From positions 41,567,942 to 41,631,941 of the forward strand of contig NC_065542.1 in the NCBI RefSeq assembly GCF_932294415.1: 64,000 bases of DNA. The letters are read 5' to 3'. Positions 22,159-34,071 of this stretch are shown in pieces. The notes under the pieces are model-generated. The model ran no database searches. It worked only from the letters and a program-made list of their open reading frames with translations, and was not told the DNA's origin. The stretch comes from Quercus robur (taxonomy: Eukaryota > Streptophyta > Magnoliopsida > Fagales > Fagaceae). Position 1 is the stretch's first letter, and every line of letters begins with the position of its first letter. The position numbers were made by a program, and so were the translations under genes.

Positions 22159-22695
22159 GTCAGTATTCTGTGTCCAAACATCCTATGATTCTTCTTTTCT
22201 TGGATATATGTTTTTGCTAATAACTTTTCCTGAATACGTAAATGTCTCCTGTAATAACATTTTATGTTGGTTTGTTTTTTCTTGTCCTAATGTCAATACT
22301 CAATGCTATAGCTTTTTTTATAATCTTAGAAAGGGGATATCTTTTTGTGTCCAATGAAAAGTTTAAGGTAAATGATTGACACCCATTTTAAATAAATAAA
22401 TAAAAAGAAAGGTAAGCGATAATATGTTTTCTCTCACTCATTCATCTAAGTGATTTTCTTTTCATGGTTTTGACGTGCACATAACAATTATTAGCAAGAT
22501 TAAAGGGTTGAAATTTTGTTATTTGAACTAAAGTTGGGTGTTAATCTTTCGGATTTTTCGGATCATAATCTACCTGATTTTCTTTGTAATGTTAGTCATT
22601 TTTAGCTTTACCCTGTTAATTTAAAATTTACACAGCCAAGAATCATGTAAAGCAATTAATTTTCCAGCAAGAATCTTCATTACATGTTTATTTAT

Positions 22696-22850
22696 TCCGT
22701 TCCGTTCCGGCCGGAAATTACTGTTCCAGCAAGTAAACCGGAATGGTATACCCCTTGTTCCACCTCGGAACAAATTCCGGGGGGTTCCGGCCGTTTCGGG
22801 TGATTTCGGGAAATACCGGCCAAAATTTTGGATTCGGCCGGAATGAGTTT
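22696..22850. other. GC-rich palindromic patch in the PHT1 intron
   Basis: A sharply GC-rich block lies in AT-rich surroundings, with repeated CCGG, GGAA and TTCC words and a perfect 12-bp palindrome TTCCGGCCGGAA at 22705-22716. It is probably an inserted transposable-element fragment, but I cannot name the family. Confidence 0.55.
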
Positions 22851-23145
22851 AATGTGAAGAAAAATTGACAGAATATAAGGAAAAATCTTATGAGCCACGG
22901 TGAGGGGGGAAAAAATAAAAGAAAGGAGGAGGAGGTGAGTATAAAAAAATCAAGGGAAAAAAACAAAAGGAAAAAGAAGATAAGAAAGAAAAAAATAAAA
23001 TCAAGAAAAGTAATGAGATTTATCATTTATGTATGCTTCCTCTTAGAAGTTAGAACCCATGTCTATGCAAAGACTCTACTAGAACCCAGCTGAGAAGATC
23101 TTTGAGAAGTGAACTTGAGATGGCGTTTCAGACTTTTAGCAAGGT

Positions 23146-23185
23146 AAGGGGTAGCTTTTTTTTTTTTTTTATCAAAAGGGGTAGC
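23146..23185 (-). mobile_element. Micro-retroposon: poly(T) insertion with 10-bp TSD
   Basis: AAGGGGTAGC at 23146-23155 is repeated at 23176-23185. The 20-bp insert is 15 T followed by ATCAA. Confidence 0.7.
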
Positions 23186-23727
23186 AGTTTATTTGCTTGA
23201 TTGAGTTGACCACACAACCCAAGTAATAATTAAAAAAAGATGAAATAGTATAAAAAGTAGAAATAGGAAGTCATTGAGAAGACAATCACGTGGGAAAGGT
23301 AATTTCTTGGAAGTTTCCTATTTTACAATGCCCAACATCCATGTTTATTTAATAAAAAAAAAACCATCTAACTACTTGGATAAGTTGATTAAGATTTCTT
23401 TTCAAACCTCTTTATAGAGTTCATTAGTTAATGTCAAAATAACTATAATATATATATATATATATATATATTAGTGAGTAATTTTGAAATAGTATAAAAC
23501 GATACGTCGAAATATGTTGGTATCGAAATATTTCATTCCAATAAATAAACTGAAACGATCATCGAAATAGTATTCATAATATTGGTACTTTCAATTTCAA
23601 CATGCTTGAAAGTTGAGACCTTCCTTGTAGCTTTGCCAATTCTACACTCATTTCCAATTTCATCAACAGGGCTTTAATTATTTGTAGAAGCTGAAGTTTT
23701 TTTTTCAGTGTCTTATCTTTCTAAAAG

Positions 23728-23762
<35 letters not shown>

Positions 23763-24899
23763 TATATTTATACTTTAAAATCTTACCTTGAAATTCATAA
23801 TCTTTTCTTCTAAATCTTAATCTTTATTTATGTTGTTGGTTTGCGACCACTCTCATATTTTTACCTTTTACACAAAAATTAGTGCTACCTAGTTTTTACT
23901 TTTTGGTTCTTATATTAAATGTAGAATTATATATTGGTTGGTAGATTTCTGTTGAATCTACAAGTCATGATATTTCCGTGTGCTTCTTTTATGTGGGGTT
24001 GATAAGTATGTATGTGATTATCATGAGAGAGAGAGAGTGATTTCATAGGATTTACCTTCTTTTTTTCTTTTACTTTCCTGTAGTAATGGAGGTTTGACTT
24101 TAGACACTAGAGAGAGAGAGAGAGAGAGAGAGAGTGATTCATAAGACTTCTACGGCCATAAGCTTTTCTTTTTTCTTTTTTTAAGCTTTTCCTGTAGTGA
24201 TGGAGGTATGAACTGTTCCACCGCAGATAACATTTCTTGTTGCTTCATCTTCTTGAGCCTTTTCATTTGCACAATGAGTCATTTTTTGTTATGTTTTATT
24301 TAATTTTTCTGGATGAAGCTTGCTAATTATCTGAGCTTAGTGGCCCTCTAAATTTCCAAAAGAGGGGAAGAAAAAGTGGAGCAGTTGAACCTACTCTTCT
24401 TGTGTTGTTTGACTAATAATACCAATTTATTCTACTTTGACAAGTCCAGTATAACATAATTTTTTTTTCCTTTTCAAAATAGTCCAGATACAAGATCTTG
24501 AAGATTCAAAACGATTCTTTTCTCAAGCTGAGAACCATAAGAGATTTCTTTTTCAACATCTTCGTCATCATAATTTAAATAATCATATGCAATGTTTTTA
24601 TATTCTACTAGGTTGTATTTATATATATCTTGTTGACCCTTAATTGTTGGGTCTTGGAATCTTAAATCAAAATTAAAACATAAGGTTATTAATGATATAA
24701 TTCAATATGATTAACTAAACTAAAACCTCCCCTAGATAAGAATTTAATAAATCAGTTTGGTTGAATTCTTTCTAGTTTTGTTAAAAGATCTCATAATATG
24801 GTGGTCACTCATGAACTTACCCTTCTTCAATTTTTGCAGAGAAGCACTCTTGTGAGAAACAGAGTGAAGAGTTTTAAAGATTTTGAGTGACCAAACACC

Positions 24900-26525
24900 A
24901 TGGCCAAGGACAATTTACAGGTGCTAAATGCGCTTGATGTAGCAAAAACACAATGGTATCATTTTACTGCAATCATCATTGCTGGAATGGGATTCTTCAC
25001 CGATGCATATGATTTATTTTGCATCTCTCTTGTGACAAAGTTGCTTGGCCGCATATACTACCATGTTGATGGAGCAGCAAAGCCCGGCACGTTGCCTCCC
25101 AATGTCTCAGCTGCTGTTAATGGTGTAGCATTCTGTGGAACTCTAGCTGGTCAGCTCTTCTTCGGGTGGCTTGGAGATAAGATGGGCCGGAAGCGAGTCT
25201 ATGGTATGACTCTCATGCTCATGGTTATATGCTCCGTTGCTTCAGGTCTTTCCTTCGGCCACAATGCAAAATCTGTCATGGCAACACTTTGCTTCTTCCG
25301 GTTCTGGCTTGGTTTTGGAATTGGTGGTGACTACCCACTTTCTGCCACCATCATGTCCGAATATGCTAATAAAAAGACTCGTGGTGCCTTCATTGCTGCA
25401 GTCTTTGCTATGCAGGGCTTTGGAATTATGGCTGGTGGTATATTTGCGATTATTATTTCATCCACATTTAAGGCCAGGTTTGACGCTCCAGCCTATGAGG
25501 TTGATGCACCTCGCTCAACTGTTTCACAAGCAGATTTTGTTTGGAGGATTATTCTAATGGTTGGAGCACTTCCTGCTGCACTCACTTATTACTGGAGGAT
25601 GAAGATGCCTGAAACAGCCCGTTACACAGCCCTTGTTGCCAAGAATGCAAAACAGGCTGCATCTGATATGTCAAAGGTCCTTCAGGTTGACCTTGAAGCA
25701 GAACAACAAAAGGTAGAACAAATAACTGAAAAACCAGCCAATGCATTTGGTTTGTTCTCAAGGGAGTTTCTTCGTCGCCATGGACTTCACTTGCTTGGGA
25801 CAACAAGCACATGGTTCTTGCTTGACATTGCATTTTACAGCCAAAATCTGTTCCAAAAGGATATTTTCAGTGCAATTGGATGGATTCCTCCTGCAAAGAC
25901 CATGAATGCCATCGAGGAGGTTTATAGAATTGCAAGGGCACAAACACTGATTGCTTTGTGCAGTACTGTCCCAGGGTACTGGTTTACAGTGGCTTTCATT
26001 GACAAGATAGGAAGGTTTGCTATCCAACTGATGGGTTTCTTCTTCATGACAGTGTTTATGTTTGCCCTGGCCATTCCATACAACCACTGGACTCATAAGG
26101 ATAACCGCATTGGATTTGTGATGATGTATTCGTTAACTTTCTTCTTTGCAAATTTCGGGCCTAATGCCACCACATTTGTTGTGCCAGCTGAGATTTTCCC
26201 GGCTAGATTGAGGTCTACTTGCCACGGCATATCAGCAGCATCTGGGAAACTTGGGGCTATGGTTGGTGCATTTGGGTTTTTGTATTTGGCTCAAAGCCAG
26301 GACAAGACCAAAACAGATGCAGGGTACCCTGCTGGAATTGGAGTGAAGAATTCACTCCTTGTGTTGGGTGGAATCAACTTCTTGGGAATTTTGTTTACTT
26401 TCTTGGTGCCTGAATCGAAAGGTAAATCTTTGGAGGAGATGTCTAGGGAGAATGAGGATGAAAATGGAGGTCCAGAATTGGAACAAACATCTTCTTTTAA
26501 TAGCAGGACAGTTCCTGTTTATTAG
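24900..26525 (+). CDS. PHT1: High-affinity inorganic phosphate:H+ symporter, PHT1 family
   Basis: A 541-residue, single-exon protein of the major facilitator superfamily that imports inorganic phosphate with protons across the plasma membrane. Length and sequence fit the plant PHT1 family, which has 12 membrane helices split six and six by a cytoplasmic loop (here about residues 230-290). The PHT1 signature [13 protein letters not shown] is at 142-154. Other conserved residues include FFTDAYDLF at 32-40 (Asp35, Asp38), Arg134 in the FFRFWLGFG helix, and Asp309 in [10 protein letters not shown]. The C-terminus has KSLEEMS (from residue 509), the region where serine phosphorylation controls ER exit in Arabidopsis PHT1;1. 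The start is the first ATG, 60 bp after a predicted splice acceptor. No inactivating change is visible. Upstream P1BS motifs suggest induction by phosphate starvation. Which PHT1 paralogue it is cannot be decided here. Confidence 0.97.
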   Translation: MAKDNLQVLNALDVAKTQWYHFTAIIIAGMGFFTDAYDLFCISLVTKLLGRIYYHVDGAAKPGTLPPNVSAAVNGVAFCGTLAGQLFFGWLGDKMGRKRVYGMTLMLMVICSVASGLSFGHNAKSVMATLCFFRFWLGFGIGGDYPLSATIMSEYANKKTRGAFIAAVFAMQGFGIMAGGIFAIIISSTFKARFDAPAYEVDAPRSTVSQADFVWRIILMVGALPAALTYYWRMKMPETARYTALVAKNAKQAASDMSKVLQVDLEAEQQKVEQITEKPANAFGLFSREFLRRHGLHLLGTTSTWFLLDIAFYSQNLFQKDIFSAIGWIPPAKTMNAIEEVYRIARAQTLIALCSTVPGYWFTVAFIDKIGRFAIQLMGFFFMTVFMFALAIPYNHWTHKDNRIGFVMMYSLTFFFANFGPNATTFVVPAEIFPARLRSTCHGISAASGKLGAMVGAFGFLYLAQSQDKTKTDAGYPAGIGVKNSLLVLGGINFLGILFTFLVPESKGKSLEEMSRENEDENGGPELEQTSSFNSRTVPVY

Positions 26526-26775
26526 GTTGGCTCAGTGAGCAATTGCTCACCATTAAACCCTTCCTACATTTTCATTGAGAGAAGGACGATTGTTATATTT
26601 TGTTCTTCTTCTTGTCCGTAAGCAGTTTCTTAGAATAAGTCATTTCACATCTTGGCAAGAGGCGTCAACTGCGTCACTTTCTTGTACTTATTGTAGTTTG
26701 TTCTTTTGCTTAATCTTGCGTAGCATAAGAACTTTTCTTTGTTGTTTCTTGCCATAAAAAAAAAAAAAAAAAAAT
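26526..26775 (+). other. PHT1 3' UTR region with genomic A tract
   Basis: Noncoding, T-rich sequence follows the TAG stop. A 19-bp A tract lies about 230 bp downstream. Polyadenylation is likely within this stretch, but no canonical AATAAA stands out. Confidence 0.5.
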
Positions 26776-27254
26776 TGAATAATTTCTTACCAGAGGGCTA
26801 TCTCCAGCATTTTTTTTATTTCTTTTTTCACTTAGACATGGAGAATAGATAATATGTCCTGCATAGTCTGAAAGCAATTCAGGTGCTTGTTGATGGATCA
26901 ACTAATAGGCTCCATTTGTGATTAAACAACATTGATAGGTCAAAAAGGTGGAAAAAAGCTGTACAATTTATCCAAAACATAGGTATATGATCAAGCCTTA
27001 TTTAAGAGATTATTTGAATCTCTCACTCTCAGTCTCACTCTCACTCTCCCTCTCCCTCTCCCTCTTGGGGCTGAACTCACTATATAAAGAAAGAAGAAAA
27101 AACAATGTTGACAATTGACAAATCAATACTACGATTTCCAATTTCTAAACCATATTTAATATTATATGGATTAGGTGTGTAATTATTTTCCAAGCGTTTT
27201 CTTTTCTACAATCTTGACTTTGAACCTTGACATCTGCTCAAAACTACTCCACTT
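26776..27254. other. Noncoding spacer
   Basis: It contains a CT/CCCTCT-rich stretch near 27018-27066. No gene is seen. Confidence 0.5.
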
Positions 27255-27361
27255 GGACAAAAGTAAACAACTTTTTTGGTAGTTGGTTTACTACGCAAGC
27301 TCACAGTCAAACTGAAGACTTCTGAGAAGCTGAGGTAAACACATTAGGTTCTTTTCTTCTT

Positions 27362-27403
<42 letters not shown>

Positions 27404-27751
27404 ACTCGTTCTTTTCTTCTTGTTTTAAAAGATTTATTTGATAGGTTCATATTGGTCCCAATTTGCCTCAAGAAGACAAGTTTGTTTCTCTTTTATTCCT
27501 TTTTCTTCTTGGACAAAAGTAAACAACTTTTTTGGTAGTTGGTTTACTGCGCAAGCTCACAGTCAAACTGAAGACTTCTGAGAAGCTGAGGTAAACACAT
27601 TAGGTTCTTTTCTTCTTGTGTTTTTTTTTTTTTTTTTTTTTTGACTCGTTCTTTTCTTCTTGTTTTAAAAGATTTATTTGATAGGTTCATATTGGTCCTA
27701 ATTTGCCTCAAGAAGACAAGTTTGTTTCTCTTTTATTCCTTTTTCTTCTAT
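27255..27751. repeat. 256-bp tandem duplication x 2
   Basis: The segment starting GGACAAAAGTAAACAAC at 27255 is repeated from 27511 with few changes apart from the length of its T tract (about 40 versus about 22). Each copy carries the same poly(T) micro-insertion, so the insertion came first. Confidence 0.92.
27348..27422 (-). mobile_element. Micro-retroposon: poly(T) insertion with 15-bp TSD
   Basis: GTTCTTTTCTTCTTG at 27348-27362 is repeated at 27408-27422 around a 45-bp insert of poly(T) ending GACTC. The same structure recurs at 27604-27662 in the second copy of the 256-bp duplication. Confidence 0.75.
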
Positions 27752-28141
27752 TTCTTAAAGCAAAAGCATTATATTTAATTGCTGATGACAGGATCAACAA
27801 ATTTACAACAAAATCTTATAGCATCTTAGAAAAGATTATACTCAATCTTACTACAACTCAAAACAAAGTTGTTGTGATAATGTTTAGAGATTTTATTGTC
27901 CCCATATACTTTTTCTCGATGAAATTAAAATTTTGCATCTTAATGTTAATGGTTGAGAGCATTCCCATCCAGCTTTATAAACCAAAAGTTTATGACAAAT
28001 ATGGGTAAACTTACCTTAAACCGATTTGCATTAGTTCAACAATTTGTAGACCAAATTAATTTATGAACAATACCTCAGTGCTGAGTACAGTACAGAGATG
28101 TTATTCATTAATACATCCCATATCACCGTGATATAACTGAA
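27752..28141. other. Noncoding spacer
   Basis: AT-rich with no recognisable gene. The 101-codon frame running through 27703-28008 begins in the duplicated repeat and has no domain. Confidence 0.5.
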
Positions 28142-28196
28142 TTTTTTTTTTTTTTTTTTTTGGGTTAATAGGCATAATATTAAACAACAAAAGAAG

Positions 28197-29714
28197 TTAC
28201 AAACCAGCCACAGAGACCAAAGTAGAGGCTACATGCCTATAACTGTACAGACCATTTCTATCAAATACAAGTAAACCATCTAATTCATTAGAGGGGGAAA
28301 CATAAAAAATAACAGAATCCTCCCTCATGTAGCACCCATTCTTAGCCAAGTAATCAGCACACCTGTTTGCCTCTCTAAACACATGAGCTACCCAAACTTG
28401 TGTGATGCTTGCCATGAGAGATCTATAGTCAAGAAGCAATGGAGACAATTTTTTATTAGCGTTGTCAGTATTATTTAACATCTCCACTATTACCTTGGCA
28501 TCAAGTTCCACTTCCAACTTACTAATACCCAGCTGAATAGCGAGAGATAACCCATCTCTTAAGGCCCACAATTCAGCCATGACACTTGTAGTGTACCCAA
28601 TTGATCTCGAGTAACCCCTAATCCACACTCCATCACTATTTCTAATTATACCTCCACCACCAGCTCTGCCTGGGTTTCCAAGTGAAGCACCATCTAGAGC
28701 TGGGTTTCCAAGTGAAGCACCATCTGTGTTGAGTTTGTGCCAACCCGGACTAGGCTTGCACCATTTAATAGGGATAATAGTCCTAGACGTGACTTGCTTG
28801 GCTTTACTAACACAGTAAAAATATTCCTTAGCTTGGCCAAGACACACCCTATCAAGCATTGTGTTAGGAATAGAGTTGTCAAACATAACTTTGTTCCTGT
28901 TTTTCCACAAATTCTAAACAGCAAAAAGGAAAAGGAAGTACCAAGGAGTGGATCCTTTATGCCTTACTTCACTTAAACAATTAGTCTTCAACCAAACTTC
29001 AAAATTATCAGAGAAGGAACTAACAAGAGACGGAGGAACCTCCAATTTCCTCCATAAATCACGAGCAACAACACATTCACGAAGAAGGTGGACTATAGTT
29101 TCATCCTGAACTCTACACAGAGGACAAACCTTGTCACAATTTATGCCTCTTTCCGCAAGGACAACCTTCACTGGAATACTACCATGCAAACACAGCCAAA
29201 GGAAATTTGTAATTCTCGGCAAAATATCTAATTTCCATATCCAAAGGCCATGAAATTGCGTGACAGGTTCCTCCCCTTGATTTGCCAACCGGTAGGCTGA
29301 ACTAGAAGTAAATTCTCCATTATTGGAGAATTTACACATCAAAGTATCTCTCCCACTTCCATGTAATTGAATTGGAACTACTTTAATCCTTTCTTTAATA
29401 GGCTGAGGGAGATCAAACGAAATCAGCTCCCATTTCCAAATTTGACCACAACACAAATCTGCAATTGTCAAATTTTGTTCTCCTTTCCTAAGAGGCCCTT
29501 CAATCATCTCCCTAAGAGAATCACCATTAATCCAATTGTCATTCCACACCTTTACTCCAGATCCATTACCAATCCCCCAAGAAATCCCTTTTTGGAATAT
29601 AGGGAAATCCAAGCGAATGGCTTTCCAATTGGGAGACAATGGAAGTTTTTCAGGAGCCCTTGATCTAATTCTTGAATAGGAGCAATATTTATGTAGAATT
29701 ACTTTCGCCCACAA
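28197..29714 (-). pseudogene. LINE ORF2 C-terminal remnant (zf-RVT and RNase H)
   Basis: One frame runs from the truncated upstream end to the stop at 28197, broken by a single TAG at 28911-28913 where the family usually has Trp (FAV*NLW). The upstream part contains WKLDILPRITNFLW and a CPLC...HLLREC zinc motif typical of plant LINE ORF2. The downstream part is an RNase H domain with the Asp (NTDGA), Glu (AELWAL), Asp (ELDAK) and final Asp (ANRCADYLA) all present. A 30-bp in-frame duplication repeats GASLGNP right after the first catalytic Asp. Confidence 0.88.
28671..28725. repeat. 30-bp in-frame tandem duplication in LINE RNase H
   Basis: TGGGTTTCCAAGTGAAGCAC is part of a 30-bp unit at 28671-28700 that is repeated from 28701. 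It adds ten residues to the domain without shifting the frame. Confidence 0.9.
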
Positions 29715-30770
29715 TGCATCTTCAATAAAATTAATAATAATCCCCCAGATAAGTTCTCAAAGCGAATGACTGAAATTAATAATAATAATTATTATATAAG
29801 TGATATTTGCAATATTCAATAAAATGAGTATTCCATTAAAAAAAAAAAAAACATTGAGAATCGATGATGATAATTAAATAATAGATAATTCATGGAGAAA
29901 AAATTGAAAGAGACAGCACATTGGAAGATACAACACGGATGAGAGGAAAAAAAAAGGGGCTTACACATATACATCCCAATTAAATGTCTATTTTACCTCA
30001 ACCAAAAGCTACCGCCCCCGTCAACAAAAATTTCCAGCAGATTCCTATCAAAAGAAAAAAAATTCCAGCAGGTTAATTAAAGCCAAACAAGCATGAAAAA
30101 CCCAGGCCAGGCAAAGCTACACCAAAACAAAATATCAGTATCCAAAGTTTTCTTTAACAAATTAAAATTTTCTTAGAAATCAAACATAAGCTAGAAATAT
30201 CAAAAAAAAAAAAAAAATACACCCACAAACTTGACAAAATCAAATTCTGATCCTACAGCTGCTAGTAGCCAAGTTTATCATTGATCCTCAACAAACCCAC
30301 AAACTTCTCAAATATCAAATACCCATACCCAAATCTAAACCAAAACAGAAACCCAAAACAAATCCATTGATCTCACCCAAACTTCGACTTCAAACACAAA
30401 AATAATTCGCACAACCACAAAGCCTATCTCGCGGGATCAACAACACAACCATGAAACACAAATGCCTGCCATGGAGAGAATCAAAGAAGCCTCCTCTGTT
30501 CTTCTAAATCTTGGTTTACGTTCATTCACAACCATCAAAAGAAGCCGATCTAGATACAGAGCTGGATGGGCATAGAGTGATTGTTGTTTAAACGAAGAGG
30601 GAGAGTGAGATGAAGAAAGAAGACTTGGGTGAGAGCTGATATGGGAGAGAACGAAAATGATGAGGAAGAAGAGGAGGAGAGATACCAGTTTAAGAGAGAG
30701 AAAAAGTGACTAAATAAGATAATAATATAAAAATAGGATATTAATAAAATAATGGTTTACAAAGCTACAG
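29715..30770. other. Noncoding spacer
   Basis: No gene or named element is visible. The right part (30590-30700) is purine-rich. Confidence 0.5.
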
Positions 30771-30773
30771 TAA

Positions 30774-30978
30774 GAGCATCAGTACATGGTAACGCAAATG
30801 GTATACGGTGGTATTATTTAGCATCCAAGCATAAAAAAGCCCATTACTCGCCTTCTACTTGTAAAAAAATTTACAATTGTGCTACTATACTGTAGCTCAA
30901 TTGTAAAAATAAAATAATCTATTTTATTTGTTCTTTCTCTTTCCCTTGACTCACTTCTCTCTCTGTCTCTCATGCAAG

Positions 30979-31016
<38 letters not shown>

Positions 31017-31903
31017 AAGGCAACAAGTTTAAGGGTTGCCATATCTCTCTCTAGTTGAAGGCATCGGCATGGATCAACATGGGTTGCTCTCTCTCTTTTT
31101 GCGTGGATCGGTGGATTAGCGTTGGTTGAAAGCGGTGGTGTAGGTTGAAGGTGGTGGGTGTGGGTTGCTCTCTCTCTGCGTGGATCGATGTTTGGTGTAT
31201 TATTTGGGTCGATAGGTGGTACCGGTGTGGTGGGCGTGGGTAAGTGTGGGTTGTGTGTCTAGGTTGTCGCGAGTTGTCTTAGTCATCATAGGTCGTCTCA
31301 TTCTTTGCTTTCTTGGGCAAGATAACCAAAGGTTTGCTCTTTTTGGTGCTTTCAATGATTTTATTGGTAAATCGGTTGGTTTGATTTGTCTTTGAGAATT
31401 GGGTGGTGTGACTGGGAAGCTTGGCTGAATTAGGTGATTTGATTCTATTAGCAAATCAGTTGGTTTCTCATTCTTTGATTTGTCTTTGAGAATTAGGTGG
31501 TGTTACTAGGAAGCTCGGTAGTGGAGTTTGGATTTTGGGTTTGTTATGATTTGTTGGTTGATTTGGGTGGTGCAGTAGTGGTGGGGTGGTGGTTGTGTTG
31601 TTGATGATGGTGGTGGCAATTTTATTTTGTTGATGATTGGCAGGTGGTGGGATGGTTGGGTTAGGATGATGGTTGTGTTAGGTTTTTAGTGTGTTCACGA
31701 TGGAGAGAGAAAGAGGGAGGAAGAGAGACAAAAATTAGAGAAAGGAGAGAGATGGTATTGGATTATATATTTTATTGTGTAAATATATTATTTTAATGCG
31801 TTAGGATGTTAGGTGTGTTGTAAAATTATATGGTATAAGAGATAAAATAGCTTTTGAGGTAGTAAAATGAGATTTTTTTTTAAGAAACTGAATGCTAATA
31901 CTC
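30774..31903. mobile_element. Tourist/PIF-Harbinger-like non-autonomous DNA element
   Basis: The edges read TAA/GAGCATCAGTA on the left and TGCTAATACTC/TAA on the right, giving a TAA target duplication (30771-30773, 31904-31906) and imperfect terminal inverted repeats whose mismatches are all transitions. A 3-bp TWA duplication is the hallmark of PIF/Harbinger elements. The 1,130-bp interior has no transposase. It contains a CT microsatellite (30983-31012) and a GTGG-rich region with a diverged internal duplication (31362-31420 versus 31448-31516). Confidence 0.6.
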
Positions 31904-31906
31904 TAA

Positions 31907-33434
31907 CCGTTGACGGGGGCAGAAAAGTTTTCCCTTTGACAAATCGAAACCATGGGCTAAATCGAAACTTGACAATAGGCTTGAAGTATAGACCAAAGGC
32001 TATCGGTTAAACTTTTGAGAGATTTGTCTTTTTTATGCTTGGGCCTAGGTTAGGACCGGCAAGAATTATGGGAAGCCCCAAAACATTTCCTACAACAAAC
32101 ACGTCAGCATAACATAAAAGCCCACTACAATAAAGAAATAGCCTAGCAGTAAAATATTTCAGCTGTAAAATAAGTCAGTTCTAATCATTAGTTATTTCAT
32201 AAATTAAAGAAAAGTATCAACATCTCCAAAGTCATCATCTGAGGGATCCATTGAAAAAAAGTCCTCCATTATAATAACATGAGAGTAAAACTCTATGGTC
32301 ACAAATACATTATAGCCTTCAATTGTAAAGGAATAAACAAATACTATGGGGTCCATTATAGCAAATAATGGAAAATGCTTAGTGTGAGATGAAGGGAGAG
32401 AGAGAGAGAGATTCCAGCTAGCGTAACAAGATCATTTTAGTAATATAGTATATGAACATTTTAGCGTAGCAAGATTATTATGTCAGGATATGCTCATGGA
32501 TATAGTATATATAATGAGTACTGAAAGTCATTTTAGTAATATAAGTAATGAGAGAGAGAGAGTATTTAGCAAAGTTTCTGGGACTTTCTACTGGGGGATG
32601 GACAAGAGCTTATGAATTGTGATATAAGGGGCATTTGTGATATAAAGGCTGAAAAGCTTAGCTTCTAAGTTGGAAACTAAAAATTCAGAAGCTCAGAATC
32701 TCACTAAGAACTTAAGAAGATAATTAGAGGGAGGGGGAAATAGAGAATTTTTTGAGAGAGTTGTTCTTCTCTGTTTGTGTTTCTTGAGGTGTTTGATGAA
32801 GGGCTCTATTTATAGTTGAGTTTAAGGGGTTGTTTAGCAAATAACCCTAGCCAAAATCTGTCTCAATCTTCAAAAAATTCTCAAAAATTCATTCCTAGGA
32901 TTTGGCCAAGAATGGTATATTCAACTTTAAGGTGTTCTTGCTGTTTAGGGTAATAGTAGCTAGAGTTTTTACTTAATATTAAATGCTAGATTGTCCTTGG
33001 CCAATGAGATTAAAGCATGAATTAAGGCTAATGATCTTGGTAATTTGCTACTAGTGTTAGAGTTGTTAGGGTAGATTGTGTCACCCCAAGCCAATTATCA
33101 ATCTTGGAGCCCTTTATTGGAAACTCTGTTGGAGATCTCCTTGGTGCCCTCCAAACCACATTTCCCTAAGTTTTCCTATTTGGGTTCATGTGCTTGGTTC
33201 ATGAACCAAGAAACATACATTTTTGCAAGGTAGTGAGCTATTCATAAGTGATTCCAAAAACTTCCATGGTCTGGTTATGGCAACCCCTTGTTCCTTGGCC
33301 GATTGTATTGGAGAAGAGAGAGAGCATGGCTAGCTTCAACCTTCACAGCTTTATGTCTTGTCGATAATCATGAAAATCAGCTTGCCAAGGAAGGGTTTAA
33401 GATCAACTTGCCAAATGTTCCTCTAACCTGAATT
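31907..33434. other. Noncoding spacer
   Basis: No coding sequence is recognisable. It includes several short GA tracts (32394-32410, 32551-32561). A TATA-like TCTATTTATAG near 32808 could belong to an old minus-strand LTR, but no LTR pair was found. Confidence 0.4.
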
Positions 33435-34040
33435 GACAAGCTGAAGGTAATTGCAATATATCTCCTATACTCACATAATTTATTAAAATCTCATTATTTT
33501 CAGGTACCTGATCCTCTTCAAGTGACTCCTCTTTAGGAGAGTCATTTTGAGAGGGTTTATTTTCAAGAGAATTATGAATTTTGGATAGATTAATTATTTC
33601 TATTGCCTGTTTCATGGGTACTGCTTCTTTAGGAGCAACGACTTGTTTTTCTTACATTTTTCTCTTTCTAGGGATTTTATCTTTAGCCCTAACAGGTCTT
33701 CCACGCTTCAGGTGTGGTTTAGACTCATTTGTTGTTGTATTAATGGATTGTCCTACAGGAACTTCAATCATTGCTAGGGTATTAGCAGCTGGAATGTGAG
33801 ATTTCACAATTTTCTTATTGTCAGTGAATACATTCGGTAATTGGTTTGCAATACTTTGCAAATAATAATCCTCTAAACTTCAAGTTCACATTGTTTTGTG
33901 CGGGGATCGAGATGAGATAACGTCAAAGTATTCCAAATTATCTCTCTTCGTGCATCTGGCAATGACTTTTCTCCCCTTAATGTCAGGAAGACTATTTTTT
34001 CAGAATGACAATCATCAAAACGTACCTTAAAAACATCACT

Positions 34041-34071
<31 letters not shown>

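Larger units (their letters stand above)
22159..24839 (+). other. Predicted 2.7-kb intron in the PHT1 5' UTR
   Basis: The donor is CAG/GTCAGT and the acceptor is TTTTTGCAG/AGAAG, 60 bp before the start codon. Introns in the 5' UTR are known in plant PHT1 genes. The intron has gathered TA and GA microsatellites (23444-23471, 23731-23758, 24113-24134), a GC-rich patch (22696-22850), and a micro-retroposon (23146-23185). The boundaries need transcript support. Confidence 0.6.
28142..29714 (-). mobile_element. 5'-truncated L1-type LINE
   Basis: The element is on the minus strand with its poly(A) tail at the left (T20 at 28142-28161). It retains only the 3' end of ORF2: a zinc-binding region downstream of the reverse transcriptase, followed by RNase H. 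The endonuclease and catalytic RT are missing, as expected for 5' truncation during target-primed insertion. I could not find a convincing target duplication; only ACTGAA is shared by the edges. Confidence 0.85.

Noticed and set aside
21931-22220. Plus-strand frames through the CT tract in the PHT1 leader
   Set aside because: Leu-Ser repeats encoded by the microsatellite; the region is better explained as 5' UTR.
25582-26096. Minus-strand frames inside the PHT1 gene
   Set aside because: Shadows of the transporter reading frame, with no independent support.
24900-26775. PHT1 as a processed retrogene (no intron in the CDS, A tract 230 bp after the stop)
   Set aside because: PHT1 coding regions are often intronless, a leader intron and TATA box are predicted, and no flanking target duplication was found. 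The A tract could be chance.
28130-29780. Target-site duplication for the LINE
   Set aside because: Only ACTGAA or GTGATAT are shared near the edges, and neither is in the right place; too short to claim.
31200-31454. 84-codon minus-strand frame
   Set aside because: It lies in the repetitive interior of the Tourist-like element and has no recognisable domain.
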